NCBI GenBank assembly: GCA_964388945.1
Contig: CAYMCM010000022.1
Coordinates: 1-37,179 of the forward strand
DNA length: 37,179 nt
DNA from: Roseburia_D sp964388945
GTDB taxonomy: Bacteria > Bacillota > Clostridia > Lachnospirales > Lachnospiraceae
Direction of reading: 5' to 3'
The number at the start of each line of letters is the position of its first letter. The first letter of the stretch is position 1. Positions 7,450 to 15,463 of the stretch are shown piece by piece. A program made the position numbers and the translations under genes. The notes below the pieces were generated by a model. The model worked only from the letters and a program-made list of their open reading frames with translations, was not told the origin of the DNA and ran no database searches.

Positions 7450-10302
7450 CTAAAAATCAAATGCGGGATTTCCAGTTCTTCTGTAATAACTGTTTGCTTC
7501 GTCTCTTACCACCTTGAAGATGCCACTTTCATCCGGTACGATCCGCACCGTCTGAACACCTTCCATCTTGCTTGCGATCATATTTGCAAGCGGCTCCAAG
7601 TATGACAGGTTGTTTTCCAATGGTAATACTGCTTCTCGCCCGGCTTCACCGATATTGGCAAGCGTACTGCCGGTCGTGATACCACCATTTGCAAGGCGCG
7701 GTATGTGAACAGCAGCTATTTCTTTGATATCAAAGCCAAATGTTTTTCCACCAAGTTCGGGAACCCAATCTGGGATATTAAAATGTAACCCGTTCAAGGC
7801 TCTGATCATTGTATTAACCGCATTAACTACTCCATTTGCCATAGATTCAACAGCCGATAGTATGCCATTTACTACATCTTTTACGATATTCTTTGCAGCT
7901 TCCCACGCACCTTTCCAGTCTCCCTTAAGAAGCTTAATGATTACATCCAGCACGTCACTCACCGCTTTCAATAGTCCACCCGCAAGATCTATGATTCCAT
8001 CAATGCACCCTTTTACCAGTTTCCCGAGGGCTGATAGTATTGGTGTTATTACCGGAAGAACATTTTCGATAATCCAGGTAATCAATGGTTGTATCCAGTT
8101 TTCCCACAGTATTTTAATGATATCAATAATTTTTCCAATACATTCTACTATGCTATCTATCACCGGTTTCAGATGGTTTTGATAGGTATCTTCAAACATG
8201 GCTGCCCATTCTTCCAATATTGGCTGCATATATGTATTCCAAAAATCCAAAAATTTTGATGTTATTTCGTCAACTCCACTTGTTAAACTTTGCATCAGTG
8301 GATGAATGTGCTCATCGTATAAAGCTACTAATCCGCTCGTGACCTGATTTACTATCTCCGATATTGTTCCGGTAACCTCTGCCACTACTCCAAGTATCCC
8401 CTCAAGGGCTGTCTTAATCGCTTCACGATTATTTACGAACGGATCTATGAGCAAATGCAGTAAATCATCTCCAAACTGTGCAATCACAAGCGAAACTGAA
8501 CCAAAAATGTCAGTAAAAATCTGAATAAGGTTTGCGGTAATCTGCTGTCCATCCTCACCTCCAAACGCCTGGAATACATAGGCAAATGCCTCTGATGCTT
8601 CCCCTGCCAGTTCCGCCACATCTGCGCTAATATCAAACATCCGTATAAGATATTCCGTAATTCTTCCGCTGTTCTGCTGCAAATACAGATCAATGCCGCC
8701 AATAATATTCTGTGCAATAGTCGCCCCAATGCTGACTACGGATGCGCCAATCTGACCGATGCTATATGCTAATGTCATAACAAAATTATTAGCCGCTTCC
8801 TGCAAATCTGCGTTTCCAAATATATCTGACAACGATCCACGGATGGACTCTATGCTCCGCTTTATATCCGCAATCTGGCTGTCAATGTCCAGTGCTGTCC
8901 ACGTCTCATCCCATCCGCGGATCACTTCTCCCTTGATCTTTTTAAGATAGTCGAGAAATGGCTGCAATTTACCAATCAGCACATCACTGGTTGGTACTTC
9001 CTCGTACATAGCAGACGCACCAGATCCACCACTGCCACTAGAACTATTTGAGTTAATCACATTCAGTTCATCAAATCCCTGCAATGCCCCTGCAGCTTTT
9101 TTGGCTGCTCCCGCTGTTCCATCAAGTGACTTTGCATAATCTACCTGCTGTTTTTTTGCTTTTGTCCATGTACTTTTCCCGGACAACACAGCTAACAGTT
9201 CATTGAATTTATTAACTGCAGTCGTCAACCAGTTACACAGCGTCACGATTGCCGGGACAATCGCTGAAACAATCGGAGCTGCCAATGTTCCAAGCGATGC
9301 CTTGAGTGTTGCTGTTACCGATTTTAACTCCGACATCCGGGAGTTAAAGTCTGTGGAGTACTTCGCCATGTTCTGGATACCATCCTTAAAAGCTGATACC
9401 ATTGCATTAAATCCCTTGGTAATCCAGTTAAAAATAAACAGAGAAAGCGTTATCCCTTTCAGCCTTGACAGGAACGTGGACATCAGCCCCGCGGATTTCT
9501 TGGCGGCATTACCGACTTTCTCAATCTGCTCCGCACCGGAGCCTACTTTTTCCTGCTCCGAATTAATCTTTTTTATACCGTTCGCAGAATTTCTGATCTT
9601 GTCAAAATGCTTTTTCCCTACGTTTCCGACGTTTACTTCCTTTTCTGCAAGTTCTTCCAGTTTTTTCTTCATAACATCCAACTGACTATTGACATCTCGA
9701 AGCTTCTCGGACAATTTTTGGTACTGTGCCTCCGTTTTGGGATCCCTAGTTGTCAAAAATGCCTTCCCAGCTTTATCTAATTCCAGCATTTCAGCCTCCA
9801 ACTTTTTAACACTAATTGTGGCTTTTTCGGCTTCCTGCCTATACATGCTCAGAATCGGATCTTCTCCCGAAAGGACAGACTCTTCCATCGTCTTAAATAT
9901 TTCCAACCTTTTCTTAGCATCATTAAGTTGCTGATACAATCCCTCTGGTCTAAGATAAATAGGCTGTTTTAATGCCTCTTTTATTTTAAGAATTTCATTG
10001 CATGCTTCCTCCTCTTTGTCTACTAACTCGTTCCATCTCTGTTCTTTATTTTCGGCAGGCATGTTTTTTAATGCATCATTGTACTGCTCAAGAATATACT
10101 TAGCATTCTTAAGCTTATTCTCTAAATTTGCATACTCTTCCGTCGGGATCTTCTGCTGCTCCAGTTTTCGCATTTCACTTTCAAGCTGCTGCGCTTTCTG
10201 GGCTGTTTTCTGCATACGGTTTTCTAACTGCAGCATCTGACTGGATACGTCTTTTGTATCCATTTTCGTATTGATCCGGATTTCTCCATCATACTTCGGC
10301 AA
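7450..10302 (-). CDS. Tape measure protein
   Basis: 950 residues. The N-terminal ~260 residues are heptad-rich coiled coil (many K/E/Q, e.g. MQLLENRMQKTAQKAQQLE-like heptads). Around 275-300 there is a hydrophobic segment (GLMSTFLSRLKGITLSLFIF), then a Gly/Ser-rich stretch (NSNSSSGSGGSGAS), and a C-terminal half dominated by hydrophobic helices with W and amphipathic repeats (IIDIIKILWENWIQPLITWI). This is the classic architecture of the protein that sets tail length and is ejected with DNA. It appears to start at a TTG codon (MPKYDG) behind AGGGGG. Two chaperone genes lie directly upstream. Confidence 0.92.
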   Translation of the reverse strand: MPKYDGEIRINTKMDTKDVSSQMLQLENRMQKTAQKAQQLESEMRKLEQQKIPTEEYANLENKLKNAKYILEQYNDALKNMPAENKEQRWNELVDKEEEACNEILKIKEALKQPIYLRPEGLYQQLNDAKKRLEIFKTMEESVLSGEDPILSMYRQEAEKATISVKKLEAEMLELDKAGKAFLTTRDPKTEAQYQKLSEKLRDVNSQLDVMKKKLEELAEKEVNVGNVGKKHFDKIRNSANGIKKINSEQEKVGSGAEQIEKVGNAAKKSAGLMSTFLSRLKGITLSLFIFNWITKGFNAMVSAFKDGIQNMAKYSTDFNSRMSELKSVTATLKASLGTLAAPIVSAIVPAIVTLCNWLTTAVNKFNELLAVLSGKSTWTKAKKQQVDYAKSLDGTAGAAKKAAGALQGFDELNVINSNSSSGSGGSGASAMYEEVPTSDVLIGKLQPFLDYLKKIKGEVIRGWDETWTALDIDSQIADIKRSIESIRGSLSDIFGNADLQEAANNFVMTLAYSIGQIGASVVSIGATIAQNIIGGIDLYLQQNSGRITEYLIRMFDISADVAELAGEASEAFAYVFQAFGGEDGQQITANLIQIFTDIFGSVSLVIAQFGDDLLHLLIDPFVNNREAIKTALEGILGVVAEVTGTISEIVNQVTSGLVALYDEHIHPLMQSLTSGVDEITSKFLDFWNTYMQPILEEWAAMFEDTYQNHLKPVIDSIVECIGKIIDIIKILWENWIQPLITWIIENVLPVITPILSALGKLVKGCIDGIIDLAGGLLKAVSDVLDVIIKLLKGDWKGAWEAAKNIVKDVVNGILSAVESMANGVVNAVNTMIRALNGLHFNIPDWVPELGGKTFGFDIKEIAAVHIPRLANGGITTGSTLANIGEAGREAVLPLENNLSYLEPLANMIASKMEGVQTVRIVPDESGIFKVVRDEANSYYRRTGNPAFDF

Positions 10303-10316
10303 ACTCTAACCCCCTT

Positions 10317-10934
10317 CTAACATAAACTCAGCTCCATTTCCGCTTTCATTTTTGCCCGTATCTCTGCCATCATACGATCATACTCATCTATTTTAGCAAT
10401 TTCTTCTGATGTATATTCTTTCGGTACTTCCGGCTGATCGAGCGCATATATTTTCTGTGCTTCCCGAATCGCATCCTTTTCTTCTTTTCCCATCTTGGAT
10501 GTGATTTCTTTCCGCCGTATATCGATAACCTGCAAAAACGAAGATTGCTTATAAGGCAGATTCCATAACAGACCGTTGAATGTCCACCAGTGCATATCAT
10601 CCAGTGACAGATCTATCCCATATGCATGAAGAAAATCTGCATAGATGCGCCACTGATCCACATCATAATCAATCAGTCTCCGGTTATCCGAGGATGATCC
10701 GGCATTATCATGAAACCATCCATTGAGAAACCATTGCACACATTCCTGAAATTCCTCCCCGTCCGGATGCTCCCGGTCATCAAATAACAGACCTGTCAGC
10801 ACATCCGCTTTTTCATATGCATTCATATCCTTGTCATACTGCACAAGAAACACCTGTATGCCTATCCGGAATGAAGTATTAACTTTGTATCCGTTCCATT
10901 CTTCCGGTAAAGGATCGAGCATGACGTTAATCAT
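10317..10934 (-). CDS. Tail assembly chaperone, Gp15 family
   Basis: 205 residues matching the bacteriophage Gp15 family: an N-terminal LPEEWNGYKVNTSFRIGIQ segment, LLFDD, and the characteristic DMHWWTFNGLLWNLP block. Gp15 proteins lie just before the tape measure gene and are thought to act as tape measure chaperones (lambda gpT-like position). Start overlaps the upstream stop (ATGA). The last 35 residues are charged and helical. Confidence 0.85.
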   Translation of the reverse strand: MINVMLDPLPEEWNGYKVNTSFRIGIQVFLVQYDKDMNAYEKADVLTGLLFDDREHPDGEEFQECVQWFLNGWFHDNAGSSSDNRRLIDYDVDQWRIYADFLHAYGIDLSLDDMHWWTFNGLLWNLPYKQSSFLQVIDIRRKEITSKMGKEEKDAIREAQKIYALDQPEVPKEYTSEEIAKIDEYDRMMAEIRAKMKAEMELSLC

Positions 10935-11398
10935 GCCCGCGCTCCTTTTCTGCCGGAATTATAGCGTTTTCTGGTCATCTCATACCGCTTGCCAAACAAC
11001 TTGTTCATGATCGGGATCACTCCCTCAATAAATTCCACTAATGCCATCTCATCCGGCGTAATGTTTCCATAGACGCTTTGGATTGTTCCTGCACCAAACA
11101 GCTTGTCGATTTCATCCGCGATCTGTTTCAGATATTTTACACGAATGCGGTTGATCTCCAGTGCCTGCTCGATTTGGAGTTTCTCATCTTCCGGCGCGGC
11201 ATCTGTATCATGTTCCTCTTTGTATACTGCTGCTTCTTTCTCGCAATTATCAGAGATTCTTTCCAGGTTATGAATGATCTGGCCAAAACGCTCCGCTGTA
11301 TCTGCATCCGCTACATTTACGCTCAGAACTGTAATCAGATCATCCTCATTCTTAATCGCAATCTTTTTCAGACCACTGTTTAATTTCAAATCTTCCAT
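10931..11398 (-). CDS. Tail assembly chaperone candidate (lambda gpG position)
   Basis: 155 residues, acidic and helical (MEDLKLNSGLKKIAIKNEDD...), ending in a basic tail (MTRKRYNSGRKGARA). It follows the tail tube gene and precedes Gp15, so it corresponds by position to the first chaperone of the gpG/gpGT pair. I see a simple ATGA overlap with the next gene and no obvious slippery heptamer at the junction, so frameshifting is not needed to explain both products. Resembles a DUF6673-type family, which I cannot confirm. Confidence 0.65.
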   Translation of the reverse strand: MEDLKLNSGLKKIAIKNEDDLITVLSVNVADADTAERFGQIIHNLERISDNCEKEAAVYKEEHDTDAAPEDEKLQIEQALEINRIRVKYLKQIADEIDKLFGAGTIQSVYGNITPDEMALVEFIEGVIPIMNKLFGKRYEMTRKRYNSGRKGARA

Positions 11399-11411
11399 AT
11401 GTCATCCTCTC

Positions 11412-11900
11412 CTAATTTTTCTCCCATGTGTATGTACCATCACCGCTGATCGTAATAGTACCCAGTTCCACATCTCCGTTTCCCTTGATCTCGATGGATG
11501 ATGTCAGCACATCACCACCCGCGCCGCCTGTGCTGGACGGTGAAACAATAACCGGAACTCTGATACATTCGCCCGTTCCACCTGTGATATCCGTCTTATA
11601 GTATCGGTAATAGCTTGTCTCACACTGTTGTCCGGTCGGGAACTTTTTGAAAAGATTGTCAATACATTTCTGCATATCATCGGAAAGGTACTCACGCTCC
11701 GGTGATGTACTAAACTCATAACCTTTCAGTGTAGATGCTTTTGATTTCATATTCACGTACTGGGATGACTCCACATCCGGTCCCCAATCTTCCGTGATCT
11801 CTTTGTATCCATCCCCCATTTCTACAAGTTCCGGTGTACTGCCGCTCATAAGTGAACCAATATCAAGCAGTGATACCATGTTTGTTCTATCCAATGCCAT
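11412..11900 (-). CDS. Major tail (tube) protein
   Basis: 162 residues beginning MALDRTNMVSLLDIGSLMSG. Beta-rich, with the region DNLFKKFPTGQQCETSYYRYYKTD and a C-terminal SSIEIKGNGDVELGTITISGDGTYTWE hairpin typical of tail tube subunits. It lies between the tail completion gene and the two tail chaperones. Start choice: AGGAGG is two bases from an ATG at 11906 but eight bases from the ATG at 11900; the latter is preferred. Confidence 0.82.
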   Translation of the reverse strand: MALDRTNMVSLLDIGSLMSGSTPELVEMGDGYKEITEDWGPDVESSQYVNMKSKASTLKGYEFSTSPEREYLSDDMQKCIDNLFKKFPTGQQCETSYYRYYKTDITGGTGECIRVPVIVSPSSTGGAGGDVLTSSIEIKGNGDVELGTITISGDGTYTWEKN

Positions 11901-11915
11901 AATCATTTCCTCCTG

Positions 11916-12371
11916 TTATTTTTTATAAAAATATTTAAGCTGCATATTTACAGCATATCCGATCTGTTTTTCATCCTGAACGATTGGAAACACCACCGAT
12001 GTACGGCTCATTGATTCCAATGTCATATGTAAATCTGCAAATTCGATCCCACTCTCTTCCAGCCATGCCGCAAGGCTGTTAAGCATTTCCTGCGCTTCAA
12101 TGCTTGCCTTATTGGTAGTTGGTGCACACTTATAAACCATCTGGAACGGCATCTGCGCGGTATAACTGCCGCTGATGTACCTTTTTATGTACTTCGCTCC
12201 CTGCAAAGGAAAAATGCCGATAGAAGTGTCTGTATTGATACTGTTCCATTTCACATTTTTATGATTTGCCTTAAATGTCTGGGGAAAAAACGGATATTGC
12301 AGGATCAGCTCCAGCACCCCTTTCTGGGCACTCTCCGCATCCTTGATCGTAAGTTTTTCTGCTTCCGCCAT
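11916..12371 (-). CDS. Minor capsid / tail terminator protein
   Basis: 151 residues. Central KYIKRYISGSYTAQMPFQMVYK and the C-terminal RTSVVFPIVQDEKQIGYAVN followed by MQLKYFYKK fit the tail terminator (neck) proteins annotated as bacteriophage minor capsid proteins. Position immediately before the tail tube gene supports a tail completion role. Family assignment is by resemblance and order. Confidence 0.65.
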   Translation of the reverse strand: MAEAEKLTIKDAESAQKGVLELILQYPFFPQTFKANHKNVKWNSINTDTSIGIFPLQGAKYIKRYISGSYTAQMPFQMVYKCAPTTNKASIEAQEMLNSLAAWLEESGIEFADLHMTLESMSRTSVVFPIVQDEKQIGYAVNMQLKYFYKK

Positions 12372-12797
12372 TTATACACCCCCTACTTCGAAATGAGGAA
12401 GAATATCCTCATACTTATCGATGGTCGTTACCTTGTAACAATCATCGTAATTATCAATCATCCACTGATAGACATTATTTTCCGGTAGTACCGCGTCCGT
12501 ATGGTCTCCCTTGATAAAGAAATCTTCTGCCGGTGTAAATGTGATATAGTCCTGCTTCTCTTCCTCCGGCAGTGCCGCCCATGCTTTCGGTTCGATGTAC
12601 GGCTTTGGCATACTTGCCAAGTCGATATACAGCTTTACCGCATCCGCGCTGTCCATACCGCTCTTGGAAACGTTTGCACCTTTTGTTTCCACAAGGTCTA
12701 CACCCTCAAGCAGTGTCGGGTAATACGTTTCTTCCTCGGTTTCTGGATTGAATGAGCGGTTAAATAGGGTAACGGTCTTGTTATCGAAAAATGCCAT
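12372..12797 (-). CDS. Head-tail connector / minor capsid protein
   Basis: 141 residues from MAFFDNKTVTLFNRSFNPET. Beta-rich, no enzymatic motif. It lies between a head-tail adaptor candidate and the tail terminator, so it is probably a head-closure protein. Start choice: GGGGGTGTG precedes the ATG at 12797, and the upstream gene ends two bases earlier; a longer frame to 12845 would overlap that gene and lacks a good site. Confidence 0.65.
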   Translation of the reverse strand: MAFFDNKTVTLFNRSFNPETEEETYYPTLLEGVDLVETKGANVSKSGMDSADAVKLYIDLASMPKPYIEPKAWAALPEEEKQDYITFTPAEDFFIKGDHTDAVLPENNVYQWMIDNYDDCYKVTTIDKYEDILPHFEVGGV

Positions 12798-12799
12798 AA

Positions 12800-13204
12800 T
12801 CACACCCCCGCATACAACAATCCGGTACCGGACAGATATTCGCATACCGTGTCATAACACAAGCGGTTCTGCGCCACCTTATCCCCCAGCACCTTATCAA
12901 TAAGTGTCTCATTTGTTCCAAAGCTGATCGAACGCCCACCAGAGGACATAGACTTGATATTTCCGCCTTTTTCATCACTGGCATGGCTGGTCTTGAAATC
13001 TATCTGATAGAGCAGATCTGCCAGTGCACAGGTGGCTTTCTGGATGCGTTCGCCATATTCTTCCAGGGCATTCTCATTAATATGTCCGCAGGTCAACTGA
13101 TCCAGCTTCATAGATGCTTTATCTTCCCACTTAGGGAAAAGGGATTCCTCAATAGAATCCCCGTAATATGAATCTGTGTAAAACCCAAATGTGGTATATC
13201 CCAT
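12800..13204 (-). CDS. Head-tail adaptor candidate
   Basis: 134 residues, beginning MGYTTFGFYTDSYYGDSIEE. The helical middle (EEYGERIQKATCALADLLYQ) and position directly after the major capsid gene are those of head-tail adaptor proteins (gp6/gp15-like) that dock on the portal. No family recognised with certainty. Confidence 0.65.
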   Translation of the reverse strand: MGYTTFGFYTDSYYGDSIEESLFPKWEDKASMKLDQLTCGHINENALEEYGERIQKATCALADLLYQIDFKTSHASDEKGGNIKSMSSGGRSISFGTNETLIDKVLGDKVAQNRLCYDTVCEYLSGTGLLYAGV

Positions 13205-13219
13205 CAGAAACCCCCTTTC

Positions 13220-14311
13220 TTACGAGAAATCGACGAGCAGATTTTCATTAAGTTCTTTAATCCCGTAGATGATATCAAAGGAAATCTTGTCCTGCTTATG
13301 ATCAGAGTCATAATCAAATACGACACGAACACCAAGACCGTCTGCTGATGCAATGTAGGCATTCTTGTTGCCCATTGGCAGCTCTAAATTACGTGTTACA
13401 AGCGCTAAACCGTTTCTGTGAAATCCAAGAGCGTGTGCCTTGTTTACCACAAAAGCATCTGTTGCCGTAATCGTCTCCGGGATGTTCTGATCTACTTTTA
13501 CCGTACCAGCACCAGATGCAAGCGTCACATCCTCAGTTACAGTGTAAAGATAACCATTCACTATAAGCTGATCGCCCCGTTTAATGGTCGCTGCCGCTGT
13601 TTTGCCATCGGAAACGGTAAACTCTGTCGCATCCTTTTTACCTGCGACCTTGTAAGATGCCACGGTACCGGCTTCATCATTCTGGTTCTCCGGGCAGTTC
13701 TGGGACATAAATGTCTCACAGGTGTACACCTTACCGATTTCAGATTCTTTCAGTGCAATAGAATCCCCTTTGTAGCACTGCTTTGCAAAATTATCCAGTG
13801 TGTTGTACTCATACAGAATCGTCGGCGGCAGAATCAAACGTCTGTCTGTACGCGGTGCTTTTGCCTGATCTAATGCTTTACCCACACCTGCAATATCAGA
13901 AATAACCGGTGTACCAGATACAGTGGCTTTCTTTTTGGCTTTGGAGATGCCGACTGCCAGAAGATCCGCGTCAATCTGCTGTGCCATAGCCTGCATAGCC
14001 GGTGTGATGACCTGTTCGGAAAAGTTCTTGATATCTAATGTCATTTCTTTAGATCCTACATTGACAGTGATGTCCCTGAAACGATCCATCTTGACGGTGG
14101 TAGATCCTTCTGTGATGTCCTGCGCTTCTGTCTGTCCTGTAAAATTCTTTGCTACAAAAGTAGCCGGTTTTCTTACGGTGATGGTGTCTCCAACCTTTAC
14201 AAACTCTTTGGAATAATCTCTGTGTACGAGATTCGCCATTGTAAGATTGCTCTGTAATACCATTAATGCTTCATTCGCAATAATCTGCGGTGTTAAAATT
14301 TTGTTTGGCAT
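13220..14311 (-). CDS. Major capsid protein, P22 coat protein-like
   Basis: 363 residues. The N-terminal TPQIIANEALMVLQSNLTMA, then HRDYSKEFVKVGDTITVRKP, the segment VGSKEMTLDIKNFSEQVITPA and AMAQQIDADLLAVG are hallmarks of the P22-type coat protein family. An inserted beta-rich domain lies at about 205-295, and the C-terminal AHALGFHRNGLALVTRNLEL is also typical. It follows the scaffold gene and has a strong SD (AAGGAGG). Confidence 0.9.
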   Translation of the reverse strand: MPNKILTPQIIANEALMVLQSNLTMANLVHRDYSKEFVKVGDTITVRKPATFVAKNFTGQTEAQDITEGSTTVKMDRFRDITVNVGSKEMTLDIKNFSEQVITPAMQAMAQQIDADLLAVGISKAKKKATVSGTPVISDIAGVGKALDQAKAPRTDRRLILPPTILYEYNTLDNFAKQCYKGDSIALKESEIGKVYTCETFMSQNCPENQNDEAGTVASYKVAGKKDATEFTVSDGKTAAATIKRGDQLIVNGYLYTVTEDVTLASGAGTVKVDQNIPETITATDAFVVNKAHALGFHRNGLALVTRNLELPMGNKNAYIASADGLGVRVVFDYDSDHKQDKISFDIIYGIKELNENLLVDFS

Positions 14312-14329
14312 AATATTCCTCCTTAAAAA

Positions 14330-14941
14330 TTACTGATTCTGTTCCCGCCACTTCTTGTATGTAGCGAAATCCATCTTATTTGGATCACCAGTGATCGGCT
14401 CCGTTTTTTCTCCGGCTCCCATTGGGGCGGTAAACGCTGCCTGATTCTGTTCGTTCTGCTGTGCCTGTTCGTCAACAAATGCACTTACATCATTCTTCTT
14501 GGCATCCGCAAGCAGATCATTAAAGCCGATCAGCTTACCGTCCTTGACAGATACGTTTGCCGCAATATCCGCCATGATAGCTTTCTTAGCAGATTCGGAC
14601 GTGAACTTAACACTCTCAAACGCTTCTTTGAGCAAGTCACTTTTCTCGCGCTCTGCGATCTTGGCATCATAATCTTTCTGTGCCGTCTCGGCTTTCTCTT
14701 TCCACTCGTCACGCTCTTTTGTGATAGTTTCAAGGTCTTTGCCGTCAAACCCCTTTAAAGTCTCTTCTGCGGTCTCTGCGCGTTCCTTATACTGATCTCG
14801 TTCATCCTCTGCTTTCTTGACCTTCTTCTCAAGTTCGCCTTTGGAATACACTTCCTCACCGATGCTTTTTTTAATGGATTCTTTCATCTCGTCTGTCAGT
14901 TCCAAGCCGAGTTTTTCCAATTCTGTGATGACTTTTAACAT
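14330..14941 (-). CDS. Scaffold / capsid assembly protein (Gp20 family)
   Basis: 203 residues. Long charged coiled coil from residue 15 to about 100 (EKKVKKAEDERDQYKERAET), then a helical domain (FESVKFTSESAKKAIMADIA) and a C-terminal PNKMDFATYKKWREQNQ, matching the phage minor structural protein GP20/scaffold family. It would template procapsid assembly with the adjacent coat protein. First gene after the second late promoter and its structured leader. SD GAGAGAGG at about 11 bases. Confidence 0.85.
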   Translation of the reverse strand: MLKVITELEKLGLELTDEMKESIKKSIGEEVYSKGELEKKVKKAEDERDQYKERAETAEETLKGFDGKDLETITKERDEWKEKAETAQKDYDAKIAEREKSDLLKEAFESVKFTSESAKKAIMADIAANVSVKDGKLIGFNDLLADAKKNDVSAFVDEQAQQNEQNQAAFTAPMGAGEKTEPITGDPNKMDFATYKKWREQNQ

Positions 14942-15024
14942 TTTTTTCTTTACCTCTCTCTTTCCAATTTGTTACTCCGGTATTTCCGGCACGATTGAGC
15001 TGCTATTTGATCCATAGCTGGCAA

Positions 15025-15134
15025 TTTGCAAAGAAAAAGCACGCCCAAAACAGGACGTGCCATAATGACCATCCTATAATTTTTGTAGGGTAGCGAACAG
15101 ATCCTTATATTCTGCCCGGTGCTTATTCATTTGT
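15025..15134 (-). ncRNA. Structured leader or small RNA between the toxin/immunity pair and the scaffold gene
   Basis: Downstream of the promoter at 15141-15173 the minus strand folds into three successive hairpins: 15095-15117 (GGGCAGA / TCTGTTC, two G-U pairs), 15069-15094 (CCTA / TAGG plus a second helix across a mismatch), and 15039-15060 (GCACG-CC / GG-CGTGC). The last is followed by TTTTTCTT. The transcript would be about 105-110 nt if it stops there, or would be a leader with an attenuator if it reads on into the scaffold gene. I do not recognise a described RNA family. Confidence 0.5.
15031..15060 (-). terminator. Terminator/attenuator before the scaffold gene
   Basis: Minus-strand stem GCACG-t-CC / GG-g-CGTGC with loop TGTTTT, then TTTTTCTT. 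Good intrinsic terminator geometry about 90 bp upstream of the scaffold start. Confidence 0.7.
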
Positions 15135-15140
15135 TAATTT

Positions 15141-15173
15141 ATTGTATCACGGAGTTTTAAAAGATTTGTACCA
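15141..15173 (-). promoter_or_regulatory. Late promoter P2 (TGGTACAAAT-N17-TACAAT)
   Basis: On the minus strand TGGTACAAAT (15164-15173) is followed 17 bp later by TACAAT (15141-15146). No consensus -35 is present. The same ten bases at the same spacing precede the terminase operon (21324-21356). It drives the structured leader and scaffold-to-lysis genes. The parallel with the other site makes a phage-specific activator box likely. Confidence 0.65.
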
Positions 15174-15203
15174 AAATAAAAGAGGAAGCATTATACTCCC
15201 TCA
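15172..15203 (-). terminator. Terminator directly after the candidate immunity gene
   Basis: Minus strand GAGGGAG / CTTCCTC (one G-U pair), loop TATAATG containing the immunity stop codon, then TTTTATTTT. It isolates the upstream packaging/toxin operon from the promoter that follows at once. Confidence 0.65.
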
Positions 15204-15463
15204 CTATATAAATACTCATCTGGTATTTTAATCTCTGACGCATTATCAAGAAGTTTTTCGTTCACTGGCAGCCATGAAGCAAACAACTTTACCTCTCCAG
15301 ATATTTTGTTCACTTCTATACTTCTACAACCATATATCTTTTTGTTTGGATTCCCACCAAATGCCACAATGCAGTCTCCAATATCATATACTGCATAAAG
15401 ACCACACATGGCACTTTTCTCAAAATATTCATACGCTTTTTTTATCAATTCATTATTCTGCAT
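15191..15463 (-). CDS. Candidate immunity protein for the capsid-borne toxin domain
   Basis: 90 residues (MQNNELIKKAYEYFEKSAMC...; IYGCRSIEVNKISGEVKLFA). It starts inside the last 19 bases of the toxin-like capsid gene, so it is translationally coupled, and it ends in a terminator. Small size, acidic helices plus a strand-rich GG..P...I.V.K.SGEV..F pattern are like immunity proteins of polymorphic toxins (an Imm35-like look). Its DNA is clearly more A/T-rich than the flanking capsid genes, a sign of transfer together with the toxin module. No structural phage family recognised. Role inferred from context. Confidence 0.55.
   Translation of the reverse strand: MQNNELIKKAYEYFEKSAMCGLYAVYDIGDCIVAFGGNPNKKIYGCRSIEVNKISGEVKLFASWLPVNEKLLDNASEIKIPDEYLYSEGV

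Noticed and set aside
10925..10940. Programmed frameshift joining the two tail chaperones
   Set aside because: No clear slippery heptamer at the junction; the genes overlap by a simple ATGA and the Gp15 frame has its own start.
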